DNA of 64,000 nt from Hyparrhenia diplandra (taxonomy: Eukaryota; Streptophyta; Magnoliopsida; Poales; Poaceae): contig JADLZK010009368.1 in the NCBI GenBank assembly GCA_015847255.1, positions 62,001 to 126,000 of the forward strand. The letters run 5' to 3'. Numbering within the stretch: position 1 is the stretch's first letter; each line of letters starts with the position of its first letter. The notes beneath the pieces were generated by a model that was not told where the DNA came from, did no database searches, and saw nothing but the letters and a program-made list of their open reading frames with translations. Below are positions 11,313 to 21,412 of the stretch, in pieces. A program made the position numbers and the translations under genes.

Positions 11313-11722
11313 CTGGGACCTCAGTGGACTGTGGGCATTGGAGGTGGTACTGGTAGTTTGAGCCATGCTTATGCTCTGTCTCAGATACTATGTGCCGGGA
11401 AAAAAAAGATATTAGGTGTCTGACGACTGACGTAAAATGTTTGTGAACCTGAAATTTTGCTCTTAATAGCAATGCTAAGGATACGGGGTTTCTCCCTGAA
11501 ACCATAAGAAACATCTATGTGATTTTGTAACTAAGACGCATGAGATAATTAACTACGTACAGCACTGCTTCCTTGAGTTAGAAGTTACAGGACTAATATG
11601 TAGCAAGTACCAAATGAAGATATCATAAATCTACTAAGGAGATTCCTGATATTCAGAATTTGAAATAAAAATGTCTAATTCAGCAATCTTTCACAATAGC
11701 ACATGGCCTATTTCTACTACAG

Positions 11723-13559
11723 TCAAAATCTCATATACCACCAACTAAGAATGGGCATATTACATTCGAAGGGATCTGCTACAGACAAATCACGAACATG
11801 AGTAACATGCATACGATGGGTACATATTTTGTTTGAAAAATGTAACCGTGCACCTCTCGAGGCCCTTTTCTCCATCTGAAGCATCCCATATTGTTCTGCA
11901 AAAAATGCGTCATTGTAATCACTGGCTTCAACATCGAGCCTCATTAACTCTAACTCTCTTGCATTCAGTAGAAAGAATGAGGCAAAGTTGATTTGTGATC
12001 TGGTGCCTCGATATGTCATCACTATTTTCTTTAGATGTATATCAGAGCTTTTAATGAAATCCCTGTGTTTATGACGCCACCGATTTAGGTCTCTTGAAAT
12101 ACTGGGTACTTGATGCTGCCGATTCGATTGCCCTGAAAAACAAGACTGGAGAACAAAACAGATCAAAATGGGAAACACAAACCACATTGGTAAAAGGATT
12201 GCCACCAAGTCAATAAAAGAATATATGAACATTGTGGTCCAGAAAATGTAACTGAAGAAGTATCACCTTTATGTACAGATTCTCCAGACATGGAAAACAT
12301 TTCATCAACTCAATGACCATATCGAGATTAATATGATATGATGCGACAGCAAGAGTCTTGACATTGTTCACTGTCGCTGCCAATCTTACAACTTTTAATC
12401 CCTGAATCAAGCATCGAACAAAACATCAAGCCATGTGCAAATGCAAACGATATGAAAACTTCTGTAACAGAAAAACAAAACTCAGCAGCCTTTTCATGGG
12501 AAGAAAATTGAATGACATGACTACCTGAATAGATGTGGCGCCAAACACAAGTCTGGGACGATGACCAAATGTGGACGATTCTTCATCAAGGCAGCCTAAG
12601 GTCTCCAGTTTAGGCGCAGAGATAACAGTTAAATTCATTGGGTAGCCAAGATAGAGTACTCTTTCAAGACAAGGGGCATCGACAATTATGACATCCTGTA
12701 AGATCTGATTGTCCCAACGACGACCAGCACCAACGCCAATGCTTCTGAGGCTATTGGAACTAATCCGGAGGAAGCCAACCCCAAAGATGTCTTTAAGCAG
12801 CAGGCACTCCAGGGCAGAGCAACTAGCAATGATGGAATGCAGTGAGCCCTCAGAAATGCTGACATGTTCAAGGCCGAGCTGCTTGAGGTAGGGAAAGTGA
12901 ATCCCTTCCACTGAGCTATCCGGGAGCTCGCATTTGTTGAAGGCAGCAACTCGGAGGGTAGCGGAGAACCGGAAAGCAGAGGCAGGTGGGGGTTCCAACC
13001 GATACGGTCGAATATACCATACCATATTATAAAATCTTTCCGTGAACTCAAGGTCCTGGAGGTTGTCAAGCGCCGGGGAGCTGAGCCAGGCGTCCACGGT
13101 GGCGGGACGTTGGTGGAGATAGAGCGACGGGATGCAGAAGCGGCGGACGGGGCCCGGGTGGGCGGAGAGGATGTGGGAGACCGTGATGGCGAGGGCCTTG
13201 TAGGCGGCGGTCAACGTCTCCCTGTCGATGGCCTTCAGCTGCAAGAGGTCTGTGTCGTCGAGGACGAGAGGAGAAGCGAGCCAGACGTGGCGCCACCGGG
13301 AGGCCAGGATTTGTGTGCGGCCGGCTTCCTTGGTGGAGAGAAGAGAAACTATCTCACCGAGGATGGCGTCGGGGAGGCCGCTGATGCGGTCAACGTCGCC
13401 GCAGCACCCACCACCACCAGCATCAGGAGGCGGCGGCGGCGGTGGCGGTTCTTTGCTGTGGGTTGTCACCTCCGTGTCTTCCATTGCCCGCGGCGAGGGC
13501 TCACCGGCTGCGAGGGCCTCAGATCTCCTCCTCTTGGCACTGGGACACAGAAGCTCCAT
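11723..13559 (-). CDS. F-box/LRR protein with C-terminal FBD region
   Basis: Three exons: 13559-12525, 12401-12267 and 12115-11723, total 520 residues. Splice joins are ...TSIQ|GLKVV and ...LYIK|HQVPS; the third acceptor was chosen because the nearer AG at about 12132 leads to a stop. The start is the ATG at 13559 (MELLCPSAKRRR). Residues 9-12 are a basic KRRR, 36-45 a proline run, and about 57-95 the F-box (DRISGLPDAILGEIVSLLST, then ASRWRHVW). The middle holds leucine-rich repeats, and the last two exons carry the FBD-type region (LDMVIELMKCFPCLENLYIK, then LNARELELMRL and DPFEC). F-box/FBD proteins are a large grass family, presumed SCF receptors with unknown targets. A (TG)n repeat lies at 13646-13670 in the 5' flank. 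Confidence 0.85.
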
Positions 13560-14759
13560 CTCCGCGGGCGGCGACCGGCGGCCGATGGCTTGTGGTGAAA
13601 GCTGTGCCGCCGCACTGGCAGTGGGCAGAGGGGGCTTTGGACTCTGGTGTGTGTGTGTGTGTGTGTGGTGGTGGGCCGTGCTGGCTTTTAGGGCCCAAGG
13701 GAATGCAAACCTAAACAACATTTTAGAAAAAGACTTAAATTAACAGAAAATGCTCTTGAAATTTTAGGGGAAAAAAACATGAATGGTCTTCATCATCAGC
13801 TGAGGATCTAAACAGAATCTTAGCTATTTTTAGCCCGTAGTAACTGTTAGCAGCATGTGATCCAACCGGCCCCGGTATGTGGTTTCATCGGTGGTATGAT
13901 TGTTTTGTTCAGAAGATACCATTTTATCTGGGGTCATTATCTGCAGTCATTTCTGAAGCACTCGATCGGAGCTTCAACCTGAACCTGAACCTGAAGCAGC
14001 CTAAGCCGTATCCTCCGTCCTAAAAATCTAAACGTTTTGGGTTCTTAGCTATTTTTGACTCAATTTGTAAAAATACGCAGAAGATTTAAATCTCCAAATA
14101 AATTTGTTAAAAAACTAGATCAAAAGATTTTTCCAATGATACTAATTATGTAATATAAATATTAATCCTATTTTAATATATAAGCACTCGATCAGAGTTT
14201 TCAAAATGAAACCTGAACCTTATTTTGGGACGGAGCCGTAGGCCTGTACATCTTCATATATATGGCCGGATCAGGAAAGGCAGTCCACAGAACAATTCCA
14301 GGGTTGGCCTCGCCAAGAATTGCAGACCTACCAGAAGCCAACCAGGTAGGTTGAACGTGAACGAGCACCTGCCACGCATGCCAACCGGACAACCGCGGTT
14401 CTTGCTCGGTGCAGGCATTTTCGCAAGCTGCCGGGCCTGAGGCGATCACGCTCGGTCTCTCGCGGCATGGGGAGTTGCGGTAACCAATATTTCGCGTGAA
14501 AAACTGAAAACCCCGACGGATGGGCCGACCCGAAGCACCGACCGTTTCCTCGGTTAGCTTTCAAGTTCCAACAGCCAAAACCCCCCAAAACGGCCACCTC
14601 TCGGCCGCCCGTCCACCCGCCGGACAACCGCGTCTCCGGCGCGCCCCTTTATACGTCCTCCGTTTCCTTCAGCCCCCGCCACTCGATCTTGCCTATCGGC
14701 CTTGCCGACTGACGCACGTCAACTCGAGGAGCCGTTTGCAAATAACCGGAAGCGTGCGC
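13560..14759. other. Spacer between FBD gene and ANTH gene
   Basis: The segment gcactcgatc occurs twice (about 13957 and 14184) beside similar 'cctgaacct' runs, a diverged direct repeat. cctccgtcctaaaaatctaaacg near 14010 looks like one end of a Stowaway MITE, but I could not find its partner. A TTTATAC box at 14648-14654 is a plausible TATA element about 105 bases before the ANTH start codon. Confidence 0.4.
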
Positions 14760-16399
14760 ATGGCGCCGAGCAAGCTCCGGCAGGCGGTGGGCGCGGCCAG
14801 GACCAAACGACCATCGCCCTCGCTAGGGCGAGCGCCGCGGACGAGGTGGCCTCGGAAGTGGAGGCGTCCATCGTGAGGGCCACTGCGCACAGCGAGGCCA
14901 CCCCCGCGGACGAGCGCCACGCCGCGGAGATCCTGACGCTGACGCGCTACTCCCGCGCGCGCGTGGCCGCGTGCGTGGCCTCCGTGTCGCGCCGGCTCGG
15001 GCGGGCGCGGACGTGGCCCGTCGCCGTCAAGGCGCTGACGCTCGTGCACCGCCTGCTCGCGGAGGGGGACCCGGCGTACGAGCAGGAGGTGTTCCTCGCC
15101 ACGCGGCGCGGCAGGCGCATGCTCGACGTGACCCGGTTCCGCGAACGCGAACGCGCGCGGTCCCGCCACTGGGACTTCGCCGCGTTCGTGCGCGCCTACG
15201 CCGCGTACCTCGACGACCGGCTCAAGCACCGGATGCAGGCCCGCGGAGCGGGAGGGGCCAGCCCGGGTAAATGGCACGTCGACGGTGACACCGACGGGAC
15301 GATGTACGAGGTGGCCGAGGCCACCTGGGACCTCGTGCCGGGGGAAAGGCCGGCGACCGAGACGACGACAGAGGATGCCATCGCGAAGGCGCAGCAGCTG
15401 AAGCACCTCCTCGGCCGGTTCATCGAGTGCCGGCCGACGGGGAAGGCGAGGATGAATCCGGTGGTGACCGCGGCGCTGTACAGGTTGGTGAAGGAGAGTG
15501 CGGCGATGTACTGCGAGCTCACGGAGGTGATGGTCGTGCTCGTGGACCGCTTCGCCGAGCTGGGCACTCCCGCCTGCGTGCGCATCCACTCCATCTCCAC
15601 CAGCCTCGCAAAGATGGTCGACGAGCTCGACGACTTCTACTCGTGGTGCAAGGCCACCGACGTGTGCCGCCCGGCGGACATCCCCGAGATACAACGCGTC
15701 CGGCAGAAGAATCTGGACCTCATGGACGAGTTCATCCGCGACAGGCAAGCGTCGGCGTCCCAGTGGATCCGCTCGCCGCCTACCCCCGTCAAGAAGAACG
15801 ACGTCAAAGGAATCGAGCCTGTACCAAAAGAGCAGCAGGTTGGTGCGCGAGTGGAGAACAATGCTATCAAGGCGGCGCCGGCGAAACCTGCGAGCTCACT
15901 CGTCAGCGTGGTCGACGACAAGACGGCCGACTTGTTGAACTTGTGCCAAGACGCGTCGCCGCCGTCCGGCGAAGAGCATAGGAGAGCTGCGCCGAAATGG
16001 GTGGCGTTCGACGATTCAGAAACCGACTGGGAGACGGCACTGATGCACTCCACTACTGCCCATCAATCGGACCTCGGTGGCGGCTTCAACAGGACGGTGC
16101 TGGACAACATGGGCAACCACGCGACGGCCAATGCACCCGTGACAAACGCGCCTGCGTTCGCCGGAAGCGCAAGCAGCGTGGCGACGCAGCCGCTTGGTGC
16201 GGCTGTGCTTGCCCTGCCGCCACCGCCTGAGGTCAGCACCACTGCCACCGCCGCATCCGCAAGGGCTGATCCATTTGCCACGTCCCTGGCGGTGCCTCCG
16301 CCGATCACGCTCTCGAAAAAAAAAAGGCAGCGGCTCCTTATGCAGGAACAGAACGCATGGCACGCCTGTGAGGACGTACTACCTCCGGGATGGTATTAG
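14760..16399 (+). CDS. ANTH-domain clathrin assembly protein (frameshift near start)
   Basis: The conserved start MAPSKLRQAVGAA begins at the ATG at 14760 in one frame. The continuation DQTTIALARA lies one frame over from 14801, and stays open to 16399. One base is missing at about 14795-14801 compared with the family's usual AAKDQT. No ATG in the long frame precedes the domain. The ANTH domain covers roughly the first 300 residues (ILTLTRYSRARVAACV, VAVKALTLVHRLLAEGD, EVFLATRRGRRMLDVTRFR, LGRFIECRPTG, FYSWCKATDVCR). The tail has endocytic motifs: DLLNL near 15929, a SDWETAL-like DSETDWETAL near 16012, and DPFATS near 16267. Family members bind phosphoinositides and recruit clathrin and AP-2 to plant membranes (At1g03050/ECA4-like group). 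The last eight residues and stop come from a MITE. Confidence 0.8.
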
Positions 16400-16644
16400 T
16401 CGTTTAGAAGTCGTTTTGGACAAGATTTTGGTCAAACATCGGGAATATAAATCATTAATAACTTTTAAATTGTTGAGTTTGTAAATGTAAAAATTATATG
16501 AATAGATTTGTCTTAAAAAATACTTTGATAAAAGTATACATATATCACATCTCCATAAATATTTTTATAATAATAAGAGGTCAAAGTTGTATTTTGGAGA
16601 CCGTGTCGCTGTTCTAAACGACTTCTAATACCATCCGGAGGGAG
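16379..16644. mobile_element. Stowaway-like MITE overlapping the ANTH stop codon
   Basis: Ends are inverted repeats: CTACCTCCGGGATGGTATTA on the left and, reversed from the right, CTCCCTCCGGATGGTATTAG. TA lies at 16377-16378 and 16645-16646. The left TIR is read in frame as LPPGWY followed by TAG at 16397-16399, so the element supplies the end of the upstream ANTH protein. Confidence 0.85.
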
Positions 16645-17003
16645 TACTGTTTTCAGTGTTTTGGGTGTTGGACTAAAAAAATTCAATAGTTACTACTAAT
16701 ATGATTTTAGGAGTATAGTTGGTTTGTGCCGTAATGAAATACTGCGACACGATTATATACAGGTCGAATATAATTGTGGCCTCATGGGACTACACATTAC
16801 CATGTCCCTTGTACCCAAAGCTAACCAAGGTAAAATGGATCGTCTTATGCAAACAGAGGATATACACAGTGGATGCGCTACTTAAGTTTCCCGTGCTAAG
16901 ATGCAGTTCCAGAACAATTGTTTCATTCATAGCATGCCAACATTGATTGCATTGCCAAATTTTTTTAACAATTGAGAGAAGAAACAGTTTACATGGAAAT
17001 TAC
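16645..17003. other. Spacer, no gene supported
   Basis: AT-rich; no ORF with recognisable content, no array or RNA gene seen. Confidence 0.5.
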
Positions 17004-17154
17004 CTGGAAGATCCCAAGGAGCACATTTGTACAGCTCAACTTCTGATATATCCTCGACATTCTTTCCCATGATTTTTCTTTTTAGGTAGTATGAACAAAG
17101 TTCAACATCTGTTGGATGGAAGCGAAATCCAGGTGGAAGGGAAGCTTGTGCCAT
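17004..17154 (-). pseudogene. First exon of a NAC transcription factor, orphaned
   Basis: The minus strand starts at the ATG at 17154 and reads MAQASLPPGFRFHPTDVELC, then YYLKRKIMGK and APWDLPG, before a GT donor at 17003. This is subdomain A and the start of B of the plant-specific NAC DNA-binding domain. The following exons, with the basic DNA-contact region, are not found downstream. So the piece is a single-exon fragment. It sits at the 3' end of a run of same-strand exon fragments. Confidence 0.8.
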
Positions 17155-17719
17155 TTTTGCAAGATCTCAACGAGGATATTAACAGCAATAGTTCAATGAA
17201 AGGGCTAACCTCATGGCAAGGAGAATTCAAGGTTCAATCAATCAGAAACTGGTTCAGTTTTCAAACAGGAATTGTTGAAGGAGCTCAAGACAAAAAAGAA
17301 GAAGAAGAAGAAACCACCGACAGGGAATCTTTGAGATCTGAATGAGAAAAGAAAAGTTGTGTCACAAGGATATTTGTCCAGTACAAAGGAAGATGTTTCA
17401 GCACTCAGACTTAATAGTATTGGGAGAAGAGGATCTTAGTCCAAGCACAGAAAGAGGTGAACCAGCGAAGTATTCAAAAGGATGAATGCCAATAACTTCT
17501 ATTTGATGGTAATACAAACCCCACTACTCACAAACAGAAGGATATAATCTGGTTGTAAGATCATCAAGAGACATGTCTACACTTACATCTATTGATCTAT
17601 ACATTAAATTAATTTCCAAATCAGTGAGGTAAAATATGGCCAAACTCCAAGTCCTTACATGGCAAAGGTGTGGTTATTCAAGGATGAAACAGGAACACCA
17701 AGCTACTAGCAAAAATATT

Positions 17720-17814
17720 TCAGCTGGCTTGCTTAGCATAGTATCTCATCTGAACTTGTACCATTTCTGCAACTCTTGCCAAGTCTTTAGCTAATCTAGA
17801 CAAATACTTGGCTT
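17720..17814 (-). pseudogene. Unidentified terminal exon fragment
   Basis: An AG acceptor precedes 17814 and the frame reads AKYLSRLAKDLARVAEMVQV and QMRYYAKQAS before TGA at 17722-17720. The helical, alanine-leucine heptad pattern is protein-like, and the stop looks natural. I do not recognise the family. It is not part of the usual 5'-nucleotidase sequence upstream nor of NAC downstream. Confidence 0.4.
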
Positions 17815-17985
17815 CTGGAAAATATAACCCAGTCACTTGGAAATCAACAGAAAAACCATTAGCTCCCTGGGTATGCTAATGAGAAAGATGGACATGGACT
17901 TAAATACTTGAGATGTCAAGTGACATCACATCACATCACATAAACATTGAAATGAATATCATTTAAAAGGAAGAGGTAAGGAAAC

Positions 17986-19094
17986 CTGCATGAACATGAC
18001 AGCTTCTGAAACAGAGAAAAGGGTGTTGAGGAACTCCCATCGACTTTCTTTCCGCAGGTCCACCAATTCTCTTCCATATATTTCACTATCCAAACAAATG
18101 AATTAGAGTTCTCATCTCTGGAGCCCAGAAACTTAAATGTGTAACCTATACCTCACAGCACGAGTGGAAAGCATCTGGGTACCATGCATGGCCCTCTTGA
18201 CGTAGCCAAATCGATCAGCTTTAACCAAGTTTCCCTTATCTTTATCAATAACAAGACCTATTATGACCTGTGACACAGCAACTGTAACACTAGAGGTGAT
18301 GATGTGCTTCAAGGTATTATGAAAGAAGTGCACAGCAGGCGCTACCAGGTCAGGGTCAAATTTAAGGTCATCTACTGGGAAACCCATGCTCTTGAGGTTT
18401 TCCATCCCATAGTCATATGCACGTCCTTCCCAGGCCTGCAGAATGTTATGTTATTACCATAATATATTTGCATTGAACAAAATTATACTAGCTCCAATCC
18501 AAATATTAGCCCTAGGTTTTATCCTATGTCAATCTATTATTTCAACTTTGACCATCAATAGCTAAAATTCATATACCTTGCCAACATAAGACTGATGTTA
18601 GCAGATTCATCATGAAAAATACTTTCGCAATATATAGCCCTTCATATTTGAATTTGACACAACATATTTACATAGAAATTAAGCCAGTGTACTAATGGGA
18701 ATATAGGGATTGGAGGAAAATGAAATATTTATATCTAAAATTATCTAAATTACAAATACATTGAAAATTCACAGCAACTAACCCCTGACATGAACTTTAT
18801 GAACCAAAAATTAAAGGGAAATCAACTTTAATTGGCACTTGAAAATATAGATCACTCAGATATCCTTTGGAGTACCAGTCAAATCAGCTCAACATATCTA
18901 CAGAGTTTTCTAAAAGGGCAACCCCTGTTATCAGAAAAGCTTATAGGCGAATCAAGAAAATGGGCCATGAAGTACCATCACATGTAATGAATTAATGTAT
19001 AATCCATATCGTAGCCAACCACACTGATAGATCGAAGATTTAGTGTCCTGGTGCAGAAAATTCCGCGAGGAGAGTGTCTTACTGAAAATGGGGC
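17986..19094 (-). pseudogene. Fragment of HAD-type 5'-nucleotidase gene (four exons)
   Basis: Four minus-strand exons with GT/AG borders: 19094-18976, 18435-18346, 18267-18152 and 18085-17986. They encode, in order, FCTRTLNLRSISVVGYDMDY, AWEGRAYDYGMENLKSMGFP, KGNLVKADRFGYVKRAMHGT and SEIYGRELVDLRKESRWEFL. These match the plant cytosolic purine 5'-nucleotidase-like HAD family (subfamily IG). DMDYT is the HAD motif I (DxDxT), which holds the nucleophilic Asp. At the end of the first exon the usual HYNVM reads HYM-stop because one A is missing near 18982. The fragment ends at FMQ; the large C-terminal half with the other HAD motifs is absent, as is the N-terminus. Confidence 0.75.
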
Positions 19095-19548
19095 CTGCAT
19101 TTTTAGCAAACTGATGTTAGTATTGTTTCCAGAAGACTAACTGGTTTTTTCATCATGATGATACTCAAACAAGATACGATTGGCAACGGGGCAACCAAAA
19201 ATGGAAGTTCAAGAACAAAGTGCTAGAATGTTAGCAGATAGAATATAACTGCAAAATTAATTCTGATTCACAATGAAAATAGCATTAACAAGTTTGATTA
19301 TAGCTTGTCTTTCAAAATAATATATGCTTTTGTCTATTCCTCATTTCCTTGGAATGTGTTAGCATTTCCATGATCAATGTATTCACTAAAATTATATTCC
19401 GCTCAATGTTGGAGCTTTTGTTGCTATAGAAAGGCATGTCTCTTTTATCTTAATCATAAAAAAGGGAACACCTTGTCAAGAACCATCATGCAAAAAAAAT
19501 TATCAAACCATTTGCCAACAGTTATATTGGGATACATTTTGTAGTGAA

Positions 19549-19620
19549 TCTTTCTTTTTTCTTGAACAAGCAGGAGAGCTGTGTCTCTTTGTATTAAGAA
19601 GAAAGAGGGTCCAGAACCCT
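19549..19620 (-). mobile_element. Possible LINE/retroposon 3' end
   Basis: Read on the minus strand, the segment contains tctttcttcttaatacaaag and ctctcctgcttgttcaag, then a short A run. This resembles the common 3' terminus of grass L1-type elements. No target-site duplication or coding part was found, so it is a truncated relic at best. Confidence 0.4.
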
Positions 19621-20439
19621 TGATTTTTTTGCTTGTGATTACATTAGCGCCGATTTCTTACAAGCATTTTACAGAAAATCTTAAAATAGTCAAAAACCAT
19701 ATAGTTTTATTTCAGTCCTTTCCCAACAAAAAAGGCCATAAATCAATTTCAAAGCAATGTATACATCTAATGACTTTCAAAACTGAAAGGTCAATGCAAG
19801 AGAAAATTTCCCTTTCGTTAATAGAGAACCCTCATTCGCTTCTGCCAGGAAGAAAAAAAGGGCTGTTGATGCTTTGCAGGTTTTCGATAACCATCTCTTT
19901 TTGTCATTACTTGATGGTCAAAAATCATAAACTTCAACTACCACTTTAGTTTTTCGATAAAAATAAAGGTTGTGTATTTGACTGAACACGAGATTGTGAG
20001 ACTGTCAGGGATCGTGATGACTGCATCTGCTACAAGCGAACACTTGATTCTTGCCTGCCATAAACTATAAATTCCTACCATAGTAGAGGTCACCAGGCAT
20101 GAAGAGTAGTGACTTATTCTTACACATGACAACTGACTCTTGGTCGACTATATCTCTGGCTCATGGAATTTTAGTAGGAATGACATTTACAGAAAAAAAG
20201 TGCGTAACAGAGTGGAGTTAAAAAAAAAAATTACTACTACAATTCCTTAAGTGGATAGTTATAATATTTTGTCTAAATTCCACAACATAACACAGTTGTA
20301 TAGGTTACTGGTAAGTGGTAACTAAACATACTTTGGTGACAACATCAACGACTTCTGCACAGGGAACATGAATAGAAACAGAAGATGCATACCAAACATC
20401 AACAAGGACAAGATAATGCTTAAAAGGATAGAACCTTAC

Positions 20440-20537
20440 TGCAATTCCCAAGTCATGAAGCAATGTTTCAGCTTCACCCGCTTCTTTCCAAGCTATCTCC
20501 TCAATAGGACCATGCAAAGTTGACTTGCCGTTCCCAC
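20440..20537 (-). pseudogene. Unidentified exon fragment
   Basis: An exon bounded by AG (before 20537) and GT (after 20440) reads GNGKSTLHGPIEEIAWKE and AGEAETLLHDLGIA. The codon pattern looks conserved and protein-like, but I do not recognise the family. It lies upstream of the 5'-nucleotidase pieces on the same strand and may be another captured exon. Confidence 0.4.
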
Positions 20538-20764
20538 CTAAAGTTAAAGCAGGTATGAGAAATTACAAAGTTATCATGATCCAATTTTGATGATGTTGCA
20601 GTATATTCCAATTAGCCAATAGGAGAGAAGACTTCTACTTATAATAATCACATAAGAATATAAGCCCGTGCAATAGTATAGTATGACATTTATTTTGTAG
20701 CAATTAAACAAATTCAAACTTAAGAAGACATCCTTTAGTATGAGTGTATGGCATTTATTTTGTA

Positions 20765-20867
20765 CTCCGTCCATTCGAAAATGTAAGTCATTCTAAAAAT
20801 TTAGTAACTTAAAATGTTTTGAGTCTCCAAGATTCTTCAAATGACTTACATTTTAGGATGAAGGAAG
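20765..20867. mobile_element. Short Stowaway MITE, TA-flanked
   Basis: A 103 bp hairpin-forming element. Left end CTCCGTCCATTCGAAAATGT; the right end reversed is CTTCCTTCATCCTAAAATGT. Both continue AAGTCATT. TA lies at 20763-20764 and 20868-20869. Confidence 0.85.
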
Positions 20868-20869
20868 TA

Positions 20870-21412
20870 GCAATTAAAGGAATTCAATCAAACTTAAGAA
20901 GACGTCCTTTAAATCTGAGGACATCTACACGCCACTTCTTTAACAGAGGATTATAGCCATGTCACTGCCATCGGCAACAGAATGCATACTCTCTATGTAT
21001 ATAGTGTGCATATATGAAGAGTGTCTTCAGGAAACACCAACACGTGACCACCATTGAAGGTCAAATGGCCTGACGCTCAGAACCAAAACCAGAACTCCAG
21101 AAGTAGCAACCACGCCCCGGAAACAAAGCCAAGCTCATTCTCACAAAAAAAAAAAAAAAAAAAAGGAATAGAAAAACATGTAGAGGCAGATGGCACAAGC
21201 ATATCGTATATCGTACAACGTACTTCGCTACCAAATGGTACAGCATTAGAATCTAGAACACAAGCCTAAGGCTGATTGTTTCAACCAGTCCCAGTTGCTT
21301 AGGGGGGCAACAACACTCGAAATCTGACCAACTTGAACGCCCCTGAACCATAATACCCCTCAAAACTAGGGTAACAAGCATCCCCACTACATTGAGAAAC
21401 AGCGTGGTCTAA
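20870..21412. other. 3' flank of CCT2
   Basis: Contains an A run at 21147-21164. The part next to the stop codon is presumably the CCT2 3' UTR. No gene seen. Confidence 0.5.

Noticed and set aside
14702..14759. Translation start at 14702 for the ANTH gene
   Set aside because: The codon there is TTG, not ATG, and the conserved family N-terminus begins at the ATG at 14760 in the neighbouring frame.
14693..15748. 351-codon open frame on the minus strand
   Set aside because: It is the antisense of the GC-rich ANTH coding region; its composition follows from third-position GC and shows no domain.
18268..18345. Extra peptide within the HAD nucleotidase after FDPDL
   Set aside because: It is open in frame but bounded by GTAGCG and CACAG; removing it restores the family sequence DLVI-GLVID, so it is a short intron.
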